From Gp6-AA40 sp035492455 (GTDB taxonomy: Bacteria; Acidobacteriota; Vicinamibacteria; Vicinamibacterales; UBA2999): a stretch of DNA of 64,000 bases. Numbering within the stretch: position 1 is the first letter of the stretch; every line of letters begins with the position of its first letter. Position numbers and translations under genes: made by a program. The notes under the pieces are model-generated. The model had not been told where the DNA came from. It did not search any database and was given only the letters and a program-made list of their open reading frames with translations. This document shows positions 53,395 to 61,185 of this stretch, piece by piece. The stretch is from assembly GCA_035492455.1 (NCBI GenBank), contig DATJJE010000021.1:1-64000 (forward strand), read 5' to 3'.

Positions 53395-54180
53395 TCACTT
53401 GCTTGCCGCGCCGGGAACGAGGAACCCGGCGCGCGTGAAGACAGCGATCACCTCTGGTGTTCGCAGGAACGCGAGGAACCGGCGCGCTCCATCCGCATTG
53501 CTGCCGGAGCGCACCATCGCGGCTGGATAGACGATGTGCGGACCCTCCGAAGAGGGAACGACAAGCGCCTCGCGGACGTGCCTGGCAGAAGCAATGTCGG
53601 TGCGATACACGATGGCTGCGTCGGCCGCGCCGCTTTCCACCGCCGCGAGCGCGAGGCGGACGCTGCCGGAAGGAACGATCTTCATTGCCAGATCCGTCCA
53701 GATGCCGAGCGTCTGCAGGTACTGCTTCGCATAAACGCCCGCGGGAACCGCCGCAGGATCGCCGATCGCAATCCGGCGAATTGAGGAGTCGAGCAGATCG
53801 CGCGCGGATGCGATCCGCCGCGGTCGATCATCAGGGACCGCAATCGCCAGCTGGTTCGAGAGCAGATCCACACGTGTGGCCGGATCGATGTAGCTGGCCA
53901 CGGCGTTCATCTGCGCTTCGTCCGCGCTGATGAAGACGTCGGCCCCGGCGCCGAAGGAAATCTGGCGCGCCAGCGTATTCGACGATGCGAGGTTCAGCAC
54001 GATCTGCTCGCCGCTCTTCGCCTGATAGAGCGGCGCGATCTGCTGCAGGACGTCCGTCAGACTGACGGCTGCGGAGACGACAATCTGGCGCTTGCCGCCC
54101 TTGGCGGCCTGTGCGGTCGCATCCGTCGCCAGCGTCAGGCATAGCGCCGCCAGCAGCAGCCGCATCGATGCACGGCACAT
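53395..54180 (-). CDS. modA: Molybdate-binding periplasmic protein
   Basis: A 261-residue exported binding protein: signal peptide (MRLLLAALCLTLATDATAQA), then QIVVSAAVSLTDVLQQI, NLASSNTLARQISFGAGADVFISAD and IGDPAAVPAGVYAKQYL, all standard for ModA; the SL and S/D ligands for oxyanion are in the usual segments. ATG 54180 is the first start; an internal ATG 54165 is possible. It is divergent from a HTH-TOBE regulator. Confidence 0.95.
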   Translation of the reverse strand: MCRASMRLLLAALCLTLATDATAQAAKGGKRQIVVSAAVSLTDVLQQIAPLYQAKSGEQIVLNLASSNTLARQISFGAGADVFISADEAQMNAVASYIDPATRVDLLSNQLAIAVPDDRPRRIASARDLLDSSIRRIAIGDPAAVPAGVYAKQYLQTLGIWTDLAMKIVPSGSVRLALAAVESGAADAAIVYRTDIASARHVREALVVPSSEGPHIVYPAAMVRSGSNADGARRFLAFLRTPEVIAVFTRAGFLVPGAASK

Positions 54181-54228
54181 AGATCGTTAATTTAGTATGA
54201 TTCAGGTCGATTCTGGAGACGTTTTTCT

Positions 54229-54660
54229 ATGAGCCTCATCACGGTGCGTGCAGCGGCCGAGCGGCTCGGGGTGAGCTACTCGGCGCTCAAACAATGGATT
54301 TACAAGGGCACCATACGCACGGTCCGGACCGGCGGTGGCCATTACCGCATCTCGGATGGCGAAATTGACCGGCTGCTCGCCACGCAGGGAAAGGTGGCCG
54401 TCGGGCGGCCATCGCGGCGGAAACGCGTGCACAAGGCCATGCTTGTGGCCATCAGTGGACGCAACCAGCTGCGCGGGATTGTCGAGGAGGTGCGCGCCGA
54501 CGGCCTGCTGGCGCAAGTGCGGCTGCGCATCGGCGATCAGCGCCTGACCGCCGTCATCACGCGGGACGCGGTCGACGAGCTCAAACTGCGCCGCGGCGAA
54601 GAGGCGCTTGCCATCATCAAGTCCACCGAGGTCATGATTGCCAAGGACTCGGCCATCTGA
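54229..54660 (+). CDS. HTH-TOBE regulator, ModE-like
   Basis: A 143-residue fusion: an N-terminal excisionase/MerR-type HTH (about 3-50, ITVRAAAERLGVSYSALKQW, RTVRTGGGHYRISDGEI) and a C-terminal Mop/TOBE domain (about 75-140, SGRNQLRGIVEEVRADGLLAQ, LTAVITRDAVDELKLRRGEE). The Mop domain binds molybdate in ModE and ModC. It faces modABC head to head with only 48 bases between them, so it likely senses molybdate and regulates modABC. The classic ModE has a different HTH, so this is a non-canonical type. Confidence 0.85.
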   Translation: MSLITVRAAAERLGVSYSALKQWIYKGTIRTVRTGGGHYRISDGEIDRLLATQGKVAVGRPSRRKRVHKAMLVAISGRNQLRGIVEEVRADGLLAQVRLRIGDQRLTAVITRDAVDELKLRRGEEALAIIKSTEVMIAKDSAI

Positions 54661-54676
54661 TAGGCTTCAGACTCCA

Positions 54677-54754
54677 ATGGTTCGGGTCCTCGCTCACGTG
54701 CATGTCCGCCATCATCACGGCCACCGTGGCCGGCCGGCAGGACTGCGCGCGTAA
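54677..54754 (+). CDS. hisL: Histidine-rich leader peptide of the his operon
   Basis: A 25-codon ORF from ATG 54677 to TAA 54752-54754. Six codons are His (CAC, CAT, CAT, CAT, CAC, CAC), five of them within nine residues (VHVRHHHGH). This is the composition expected of a his leader whose translation stalls when charged tRNA-His is scarce. The SD is weak (AGG about 12 bases upstream). A strong terminator and then hisI follow. It is too short to be listed by usual gene finders. Confidence 0.8.
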   Translation: MVRVLAHVHVRHHHGHRGRPAGLRA

Positions 54755-54795
54755 GGGACTCTCGAACCCAGACCCAGACAGACACGCAAATGCAG

Positions 54796-54825
54796 ACCCC
54801 GCCGGTAAGAGTGGCGGGGTTTTTT
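54796..54825 (+). terminator. Attenuator terminator of the his operon
   Basis: ACCCCGCC (54796-54803) and GGCGGGGT (54813-54820) pair perfectly with a 9-base loop, followed by TTTTT. It sits 10 bases before hisI and 42 bases after the leader stop. An alternative pairing between the CCGGC copies near 54730-54738 and the GCCGG at 54801-54805 could act as antiterminator. This is the layout of classical his attenuation. Confidence 0.85.
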
Positions 54826-54834
54826 GTTGTACGG

Positions 54835-55167
54835 ATGAATATGGATTTTTCGAAACTCGACGGACTCATTCCGGCGGTCGTGCAGGACCACATCAGCGGC
54901 GAGGTGCTGATGGTGGGCTTCATGAACCCGGAGGCGTGGGAGATCACGAAGCGGACCGGCTACGTGACCTTCTTCAGCCGCACGCGCAACACGCTGTGGA
55001 CGAAGGGCGAGACGTCGGGCAACAAGCTCGCCGTGCGCGACGTGCTCATCGACTGTGATGAAGACACGGTCCTCGTCAAGGCCGAGCGGCTCGGCGGCGG
55101 CAACGTCTGCCACACCGGCGAGCGCACCTGCTTTTTCCAACGCGCGGAGGGCGTGACGGTTCCATGA
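54835..55167 (+). CDS. hisI: Phosphoribosyl-AMP cyclohydrolase
   Basis: A 110-residue monofunctional HisI (third step of histidine synthesis), without a HisE domain: GLIPAVVQDHISGEVLMVGF, SRTRNTLWTKGETSGN and VCHTGERTCFF (metal-binding cysteines). I chose ATG 54835 because the longer frame starts upstream of the attenuator terminator. There is no good SD, perhaps because the region is used by the attenuator. Stop and hisG start overlap (ATGA). Confidence 0.95.
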   Translation: MNMDFSKLDGLIPAVVQDHISGEVLMVGFMNPEAWEITKRTGYVTFFSRTRNTLWTKGETSGNKLAVRDVLIDCDEDTVLVKAERLGGGNVCHTGERTCFFQRAEGVTVP

Positions 55168-56054
55168 AGCTGCGGCTCGGCATCCCGAAAGGCTCGCTGC
55201 AGGACGCAACCGTGCAGCTGTTCGCGCGCGCGGGCTTCAACGTCTATGTCAGCTCGCGTTCGTACTTCCCGACGATCGACGATCCCGAAATCGAGTGCAT
55301 GCTGATCCGCGCGCAGGAGATGACGCGCTACGTTTGCGAAGGTGTGCTCGATGCCGGGCTTACGGGCCTCGACTGGGTCGCCGAGCACACGCTGGGTCGC
55401 GAGTCGCACACCTGCGTCACGAGCCTCGCCGATCTGGTCTACTCGAAACAGAGCTTCGGCAAGGTGCGATGGGTGCTGGCCGCGCCCGAGGATTCGCGCT
55501 TCAAATCACCGCAGGATTTCGCCGGCGCCACGATCGCGACCGAGCTCGTGCAGGTCACACGCAGCTACTTCGAAAAACTCAAGGTGCCCGTGAAGCGCGT
55601 GGAGTTCTCGTGGGGCGCCACCGAGGTGAAACCTCCGGTCCTCGCCGATGCCATTGTCGAAGCCACTGAAACAGGATCGACGCTGCGTGCCAACCGTCTC
55701 CGTATTCTCGACACCGTGCTCGAGTCCAACACGCAGCTGATCGCCAACCAGACCTCGCTCGCCGATTCGTGGAAGAAGACGAAGATCGACAACATCGCAT
55801 TGCTGCTGAAGGCCGCCATCGAAGCGCAGGGGCGCGTCGGCTTGATGCTCAACGTGCGACGCTCCGATCTCGACAAGGTGCTGACGCAGCTCCCCGCGCT
55901 GCAGCGGCCCACGATTTCTTCGTTGAGCGACGAGGAATGGGTCGCAGTGAACACGATCATCGAAGAGCGAACCGTGCGCGACCTGATTCCCAAGCTCAAG
56001 GCCGCCGGTGGTCAGGGGATCGTCGAGTATCCGCTCAACAAGATCGTGGTGTAG
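55164..56054 (+). CDS. hisG: ATP phosphoribosyltransferase, long form
   Basis: A 296-residue HisG with the C-terminal regulatory domain (long, HisZ-independent form). It condenses ATP and PRPP in the first step. Seen: LRLGIPKGSLQDATVQLFARAG, the PRPP-loop region ATEL (with DAIVEATETGSTLRANRL) and the C-terminal domain with GIVEYPLNKIVV. It would be the feedback-inhibited enzyme of the operon. Start ATG 55164 overlaps hisI. Confidence 0.96.
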   Translation: MKLRLGIPKGSLQDATVQLFARAGFNVYVSSRSYFPTIDDPEIECMLIRAQEMTRYVCEGVLDAGLTGLDWVAEHTLGRESHTCVTSLADLVYSKQSFGKVRWVLAAPEDSRFKSPQDFAGATIATELVQVTRSYFEKLKVPVKRVEFSWGATEVKPPVLADAIVEATETGSTLRANRLRILDTVLESNTQLIANQTSLADSWKKTKIDNIALLLKAAIEAQGRVGLMLNVRRSDLDKVLTQLPALQRPTISSLSDEEWVAVNTIIEERTVRDLIPKLKAAGGQGIVEYPLNKIVV

Positions 56055-56093
56055 GTGGCGGGTGGTGCGTTAGGTCGTGGGGTGACGGGATAG

Positions 56094-57383
56094 ATGAGGA
56101 TCGTTGAAGCGAGCGACCGTGACGCGATACGCGAGCTGCTGTCACCGCAGCGCGTCCGCGACGAAGAAACGGACCGACGCGTTGCGGAGATCGTCGCCGA
56201 TGTGCGCGCCAACGGAGACGCCGCGCTGCTGCGCTACGCGCGTACGTTCGATCGTCTCGACGGAGACGTCGAGGTGTCGCGCAAGGAGATGATGGCGGCG
56301 GCGCGCACCGTACCTGCCGCGGTTCGCACAGCGATTCGCACAGCGGCCAAGAACATCCGCGGCGTTGCAAAGCGGCAGGTCCCGCGCGGGTGGAACACGC
56401 GCGTGGCGCCAGGCGTCACCGTCGAACAGCGCGTTGTGCCGCTCGATCGCGTGGGCTGCTACGTGCCTGGCGGTCGTTATCCGCTGCCCTCTTCACTGCT
56501 GATGACGGTGATTCCGGCAGCTGCCGCTGGTGTCGGCGAGATTGTCGTGGCGTGCCCGCGGCCCGATGCGGTCGTGATGGCCGCCGCACTGGAAGCCGGT
56601 GCGTCGCGGCTGTTCCGCCTGGGCGGCGCGCACGCCATCGCGGCGCTCGCCTACGGAACGGAGTCGATTCCACGCGTAGACAAGATCGTCGGCCCGGGGA
56701 ACCGCTTCGTCGCCTCCGCCAAGGCCATCGTTGCCGCCGATTGCAGCATCGACTTCTACGCGGGCCCCACGGAAATTCTGATCGTCGCCTCGCGCGGCCC
56801 CGCAGGCTGGATTGCCGCGGACCTGATCGCGCAGGCCGAACACGATCTCGACGCACGCGCGGTGCTCATCACGCCAAACCGTACGCTGGCGACCCAGGTT
56901 GCCGACGCTGTCGAGCAGCAGATGCCGGCCGATGGGCCCGCGCGCGAAGCGCTGGCGCGCCACGGCGCCGTGATCGTGACGGCCTCCGCTCGCGAAGCGA
57001 TGGACCTCGCCAACCTGAATGCGCCCGAGCATCTCGTCGTAGACGATGAGAAGCTGGCGAAACGGGTGAGAAACGCGGGCTCCGTGTTCGTTGGACCGTG
57101 GAGTGCGCAGGTCGCTGGGGACTATGCGATTGGATCGAACCACGTGCTGCCGACGGCCGGGGCGGCGCGCGTCAGGGGCGGACTCTCGGGCGCCGATTTC
57201 GTCCGCCAGATCACCGTGCAGCGGATGACGCCGAAAGGGCTGCGGCGCCTCGGCCCGGCTGTCGTCTCGCTGGCGCGTGCGGAAGGACTCGAAGGCCACG
57301 CGCGCTCGATCGAGATTCGCCTCGCCGCGCGTAGGGCGGGCCTCAATCGGCCGGGTTCCGCGAAGCGGACCCGGCGAGATTAA
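56094..57383 (+). CDS. hisD: Histidinol dehydrogenase
   Basis: A 429-residue enzyme that oxidises histidinol to histidine in two steps. Typical features: VAPGVTVEQRVVPLDRVGCYVPGG, VDKIVGPGNRFVASAK, FYAGPTEILIVAS, AQAEHDLDARA and the C-terminal GLSGADFVRQITVQRM. The last about 18 residues (RAGLNRPGSAKRTRRD) have no counterpart in the family core and coincide with a repeat element in the DNA. It starts 39 bases after hisG. Confidence 0.95.
   Translation: MRIVEASDRDAIRELLSPQRVRDEETDRRVAEIVADVRANGDAALLRYARTFDRLDGDVEVSRKEMMAAARTVPAAVRTAIRTAAKNIRGVAKRQVPRGWNTRVAPGVTVEQRVVPLDRVGCYVPGGRYPLPSSLLMTVIPAAAAGVGEIVVACPRPDAVVMAAALEAGASRLFRLGGAHAIAALAYGTESIPRVDKIVGPGNRFVASAKAIVAADCSIDFYAGPTEILIVASRGPAGWIAADLIAQAEHDLDARAVLITPNRTLATQVADAVEQQMPADGPAREALARHGAVIVTASAREAMDLANLNAPEHLVVDDEKLAKRVRNAGSVFVGPWSAQVAGDYAIGSNHVLPTAGAARVRGGLSGADFVRQITVQRMTPKGLRRLGPAVVSLARAEGLEGHARSIEIRLAARRAGLNRPGSAKRTRRD
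57330..57381 (+). repeat. GTAG-core repeat overlapping the hisD 3' end
   Basis: GTAGGGCGGGCCTCAATCGG, followed by GGGTTCCGCG-AAG-CGGACCCGGCG, contains the GTAG-n-GC-core and a hairpin (GGGTTCCGC and GCGGACCC). It lies entirely in frame inside hisD and encodes the C-terminal tail. Confidence 0.55.
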
Positions 57384-57385
57384 TC

Positions 57386-58423
57386 ATGCTGATACAGGGC
57401 TATCCGGATCCGGGCGAAGGCCTGCGACTCCACCTCAACGAAAACACCGGCGGCTGTTCGCCGCGTGTGCTCGACGCGATTCGTCGTTTGAAGCCGACGG
57501 ATATCTCGACCTACCCGTCGTATCCGAGTCTCGTCCTGACGATCGCGAAGTACTTTGACGTCGATCCCGAGTGGGTGCTGCTGACCAACGGACTCGACGA
57601 AGGCATCCTGATGGCAGCGGTCGGCCACATCTCGAAAGCGCGCATCCACGATGCCGAGACGATCGTGCCGACACCTGCGTTCGACCCGTATCCGAATTCG
57701 ACGGCGGCAGCGGGCGCTATCTCGGTACGCGTGCCCGCTAACCCTGACCTGAGCTTCCCGACCGACGCCGTGATCAAAGCGATCACCCCGCGGACGCGGA
57801 TGATCTTCCTTAACACGCCGAATAATCCGACAGGCCAACTGATCTCCATTGCGGATTTGTGCCGGATCAGCGAAGCGGCAGGTGATGCGATCGTGCTCAT
57901 CGATGAGGCGTACATCGAGTTCGGCGGCGAAAGCTTTCTGCCGCAGCTGCCTCGATATCCCAACGTGCTCGTCGGCCGTACGTTCTCGAAGGCCTACGGC
58001 CTTGCCGGCATGCGTGTCGGCATCGTCATCGGCCAGTCGCCCGCGTTGCGGCCGGTGCGGGACGTGACGTTGCCGTTCAACATCAACGTGATTGCGCTGC
58101 ATGCGGTGGAGGCCGCGCTCGACGATACCGAGTTTCTGCCGCGCTATGCCGCGCAGGTGCACGAATCGCGCGAGATGCTCTACACCGCATGTCGCAGGCT
58201 GGGGCTCAACTACTGGGAAAGCGCCGCGAACTATGTCCTCGTGCAGGTCGGCGAGACCGCGCCGTTCATGCAGGCGCTCTCCGCCCGCAAGATTCACGTT
58301 CGCGATCGCTCGAAGGATCCGTCGACGCCCGGATGCGTGCGGATCACCGCCGGCATGGTGGAGCACACCAAGGCAGCGATCGAGGCGCTCGAGTCGGTCG
58401 TGGCCGCGAGGCAGGCGCGATGA
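57386..58423 (+). CDS. hisC: Histidinol-phosphate aminotransferase
   Basis: A 345-residue class I/II PLP enzyme. LRLHLNENTGGCSPRVLDA near the start, NTPNNPTGQLIS, DEAYIEFGGES and the PLP-lysine region RTFSKAYGLAGMRVG are hallmarks of HisC, which transaminates imidazole acetol phosphate. The stop overlaps hisB (ATGA). Direct neighbours within his support the assignment over other class I aminotransferases. Confidence 0.94.
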   Translation: MLIQGYPDPGEGLRLHLNENTGGCSPRVLDAIRRLKPTDISTYPSYPSLVLTIAKYFDVDPEWVLLTNGLDEGILMAAVGHISKARIHDAETIVPTPAFDPYPNSTAAAGAISVRVPANPDLSFPTDAVIKAITPRTRMIFLNTPNNPTGQLISIADLCRISEAAGDAIVLIDEAYIEFGGESFLPQLPRYPNVLVGRTFSKAYGLAGMRVGIVIGQSPALRPVRDVTLPFNINVIALHAVEAALDDTEFLPRYAAQVHESREMLYTACRRLGLNYWESAANYVLVQVGETAPFMQALSARKIHVRDRSKDPSTPGCVRITAGMVEHTKAAIEALESVVAARQAR

Positions 58424-59013
58424 AGGCGCGCGGCACGGTGTTCGACCGGCGGACCACCGAAACGAAGATTACAGGGCGACTCACGATTGACGGCCAGGGG
58501 CGTTACGACGTCAGCACCGGCATCCGCTTCTTCGATCACATGCTCGAGCTGTTTGCGCGCCATGGCGGATTCGATCTGAGGCTGAAGGCCACAGGCGATC
58601 TCGACGTCGATCAGCACCACACAGTTGAGGACGTCGGCATCGTGCTGGGCGAAGCCGTCCTGACGGCACTCGGCGATCGGAAAGGGATCAACCGCGCGGG
58701 ATATTTCGTCATGCCGATGGACGAGACGCTCGCGGTTGCGGCGATCGACCTGAGCGGGCGACCGCACGCGGTCGTGAATCTCAAGGTGAAAGTGGACAAA
58801 GTCGGCGACCTGCAGACAGAGCTCGTACACGATTTCTTCGACGGCTTCGCGTCCGGGGCACGTGCCAACGTGCATGTGAAGGTGCTGTACGGACGATCGA
58901 GCCATCACCACATCGAGGCCGTGTTCAAAGCGTTCGCGCGCGCGCTGCGCGTCGCCTGCGCGCGCGATGAGCGCCTCGCCAAGATGCTGCCGAGCACAAA
59001 GGGGCTGCTGTGA
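58420..59013 (+). CDS. hisB: Imidazoleglycerol-phosphate dehydratase
   Basis: A 197-residue monofunctional HisB with the two His-rich metal motifs, DVDQHHTVEDVGIVLGEA and GRSSHHHIEAVFKAFARAL, and FFDHMLELFARHGGFDL. It dehydrates imidazoleglycerol phosphate. No histidinol-phosphatase domain is fused. ATG 58420 overlaps the hisC stop, and the stop overlaps the hisH GTG start. Confidence 0.96.
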   Translation: MKARGTVFDRRTTETKITGRLTIDGQGRYDVSTGIRFFDHMLELFARHGGFDLRLKATGDLDVDQHHTVEDVGIVLGEAVLTALGDRKGINRAGYFVMPMDETLAVAAIDLSGRPHAVVNLKVKVDKVGDLQTELVHDFFDGFASGARANVHVKVLYGRSSHHHIEAVFKAFARALRVACARDERLAKMLPSTKGLL

Positions 59014-59675
59014 TCGCGCTGATTGATTACGGTGCCGGCAACCTGACGTCCGTGCGAAAGGCGCTGACCTCTCTCGGTGCCGATTACGCGATCCCTGCGT
59101 CGCCCGCGGAGCTGGTGCGCTACTCCGCCATCATCGTACCTGGCGTCGGCAACTTCGCAGCGACAGAGGCGTTGGTGGGTCCCTGGCGCGATGCGATCGG
59201 CGCCGAAGTCCGCAGCGGTAAGCCGCTCTTTGGTATCTGCCTCGGCATGCAGTGGCTGTTCGAAGGCAGCGAGGAGGCGCCGGAGGTCCCCGGACTCGGC
59301 GTGCTGCCCGGCCGGGTGACGCGGCTGCAGGGCGACGCAGCGCAGCGCCTCAAGATCCCGCACGTGGGATGGAACGCGCTGGCGTTCCACAGCAGCGCGG
59401 AGCTTGCGGGTCAGCGCTGCCGCATTCTCGCCGGTCTCGAAGACGGCGCGCACGTCTACTTCACGCATTCGTTCGCCGCTCCGGTCACGGACGCATGCGT
59501 TGCCGCGACGACGCATTCGGAAACGTTCGCGGCGGTGGTCGAGCGCGACAACGTCTTCGGAGTCCAGTTTCACCCCGAGAAGTCGAGCGACGCCGGTCTG
59601 CAGATCATGCGCAACTTTCTCGAGGTCGTCCGACGCCTGCCCGCCGCAGCGCGGAGCGCGGAGGCAGGGTGCTGA
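59010..59675 (+). CDS. hisH: Imidazole glycerol phosphate synthase glutaminase subunit
   Basis: A 221-residue class I glutamine amidotransferase: catalytic C77 in FGICLGMQWLFEGSEE, and the His/Glu pair in VQFHPEKSSDAG. It feeds ammonia to HisF. GTG start at 59010 overlaps hisB by four bases. The 3' end overlaps hisF by seven bases. Confidence 0.96.
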   Translation: MIALIDYGAGNLTSVRKALTSLGADYAIPASPAELVRYSAIIVPGVGNFAATEALVGPWRDAIGAEVRSGKPLFGICLGMQWLFEGSEEAPEVPGLGVLPGRVTRLQGDAAQRLKIPHVGWNALAFHSSAELAGQRCRILAGLEDGAHVYFTHSFAAPVTDACVAATTHSETFAAVVERDNVFGVQFHPEKSSDAGLQIMRNFLEVVRRLPAAARSAEAGC

Positions 59676-60424
59676 CCAAGCGCATCATCGCCTGTATGGA
59701 CGTCCGTGACGGCAACGTCGTCAAGGGCGTGCAGTTTCAGCAGCTTCGACACGCCGGTGATCCAGCCGAGCTGGCCGCGCGCTACAACGTCGAGGGGATC
59801 GACGAAGTCGTCATCCTCGACATCACGGCGACGCTGGAAAGCCGACGTGCGCTTGCCGACACGATCCATGCGGTGGCTCAGCGCATCTTTCTGCCGCTGA
59901 CCGTCGGGGGCGGCATCCGCTCCGAAGATGACGCCGCGGCGGCCGTGGATGCGGGAGCGGACAAGGTGAGTCTCAATACTGCGGCGTTGAAGAACCCCGA
60001 GCTGATTACGACGCTCGCACGGCGCTATGGCAGTCAGGCTGTGATTGTCGCCATCGATGCGAAGCGGCGCGGCGACGGGTTCGCGGTCTATGTACGGAGC
60101 GGCACGGCTGATGCGGCGCGCGATGCCGTGGAATGGGCTCGCGAGGCCGAGGCGCGCGGCGCGGGCGAGATTCTGCTCACTTCGATGGACCGTGACGGCA
60201 CGCTCTCCGGTTTCGATTGCCAGATGACGGCAGCGGTCGGCAACGCGGTGAACATCCCCGTCATTGCCTCGGGCGGTGCAGGCGGTGCCGAGCACTTCTG
60301 CGAGGTGTTCACACGCGGCTGCGCCGACGCGGCGCTCGCCGCGTCCATCTTCCACTCCGGAAGCGTGCGCGTCAGCGACTTGAAACACTACCTGCGGCGC
60401 CAGCAGATCCCGGTCCGTCTGTGA
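59669..60424 (+). CDS. hisF: Imidazole glycerol phosphate synthase cyclase subunit
   Basis: A 251-residue beta/alpha barrel with the catalytic aspartates D11 (CMDVRDGNVVKGVQF) and D130 (AIDAKR), plus VGGGIRSEDDA, LTSMDRDGT and IASGGAGGAEHF. With HisH it makes imidazole glycerol phosphate and AICAR. The start is GTG 59669, preceded by GGAGG, inside the hisH end; a longer frame runs into hisH. Confidence 0.96.
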   Translation: MLTKRIIACMDVRDGNVVKGVQFQQLRHAGDPAELAARYNVEGIDEVVILDITATLESRRALADTIHAVAQRIFLPLTVGGGIRSEDDAAAAVDAGADKVSLNTAALKNPELITTLARRYGSQAVIVAIDAKRRGDGFAVYVRSGTADAARDAVEWAREAEARGAGEILLTSMDRDGTLSGFDCQMTAAVGNAVNIPVIASGGAGGAEHFCEVFTRGCADAALAASIFHSGSVRVSDLKHYLRRQQIPVRL

Positions 60425-61113
60425 TGCTGATTCCCTCAATCGACCTGCAGGGCGGCCGCATCGTGCAGCTCGTCCAGGGCGAGCGGCTCGCTATCGCAGC
60501 GACCGACCCCGAGGTCTGGATCGCCCGCTTCTCCGGGTTTCCTCGGGTGCAGCTGATCGATCTCGATGCGGCGAAAGGACAGGGCGACAACGGCGCCATG
60601 GTCCAGCAGATCTGTGGGCGGCTTCCCTGTCGGGTCGGCGGCGGCATTCGATCCGTGGAACGGGCACGGGCCGTGCTCGATGCCGGCGCACACGCCGTGA
60701 TTGCCAGCTCGGCGCTCTTCCGCGACGGAGCTGTGGACGCTGCGTTCGCGCGCACGCTGGCGGAGGCTATCGGCGTCGAGCGCGTTATCGCCGCCGTGGA
60801 CAGCCGCCGCGGCCACGTCGCCATTCACGGTTGGCGGACCGTGCTGCCGATTACGGCGGTCGACGCGGTGCGCGCCCTCGAACCGTTCTGCTCCGAGTTC
60901 CTCTACACGCACGTCGACAAAGAAGGCCTGATGCAGGGCACCGACATCGACGCGATTCTCGCCGTACGGCGTGCCACGGCCCGGCGCGTCACCGCCGCCG
61001 GCGGCATCACCACCTGGGACGAGATCGACCGGCTCGACGCCCATCACGTTGACGCGGTGGTCGGCATGGCGGTCTACACCGGCCAACTTCCACTTGACCG
61101 TTACGCCAAGTAG
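60424..61113 (+). CDS. hisA: Phosphoribosylformimino-AICAR ribotide isomerase
   Basis: A 229-residue barrel with D7 in IPSIDLQGGRIVQLVQG, VGGGIRSVERARAVLDAG and VTAAGGITTWDEI. It isomerises ProFAR to PRFAR, the substrate of HisHF. ATG 60424 overlaps the hisF stop (TGATG). Its last three residues (YAK) and stop codon are encoded by the first copy of the palindromic repeat array that follows. Confidence 0.94.
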   Translation: MLIPSIDLQGGRIVQLVQGERLAIAATDPEVWIARFSGFPRVQLIDLDAAKGQGDNGAMVQQICGRLPCRVGGGIRSVERARAVLDAGAHAVIASSALFRDGAVDAAFARTLAEAIGVERVIAAVDSRRGHVAIHGWRTVLPITAVDAVRALEPFCSEFLYTHVDKEGLMQGTDIDAILAVRRATARRVTAAGGITTWDEIDRLDAHHVDAVVGMAVYTGQLPLDRYAK

Positions 61114-61185
61114 CGTAATCATTACGCCAAGTAGCGTAATGGCATTACGCCAAGTAGCGTAACCATTACGCCAAGTAGCGTAATG
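61100..61185. repeat. Four-copy palindromic repeat array between hisA and the ATPase gene
   Basis: Four identical 18-bp units TTACGC-CAAGTA-GCGTAA at 61101-61118, 61122-61139, 61145-61162 and 61166-61183; spacing between unit starts is 21, 23 and 21. Arms (TTACGC/GCGTAA) are perfect inverted repeats and most copies extend to 7 bp (ATTACGC/GCGTAAT); the asymmetric spacer CAAGTA has the same orientation in all copies. Unit 1 supplies the hisA stop; unit 4 ends at the A of the ATPase start ATG. The near-21-bp spacing places copies on the same DNA face, as in an operator array. Confidence 0.9.

Noticed and set aside
61100..61185. CRISPR array
   Set aside because: Units are only 18 bp with 3-5 bp gaps and no variable spacers, and no cas genes are nearby; a palindromic operator-like array fits better.
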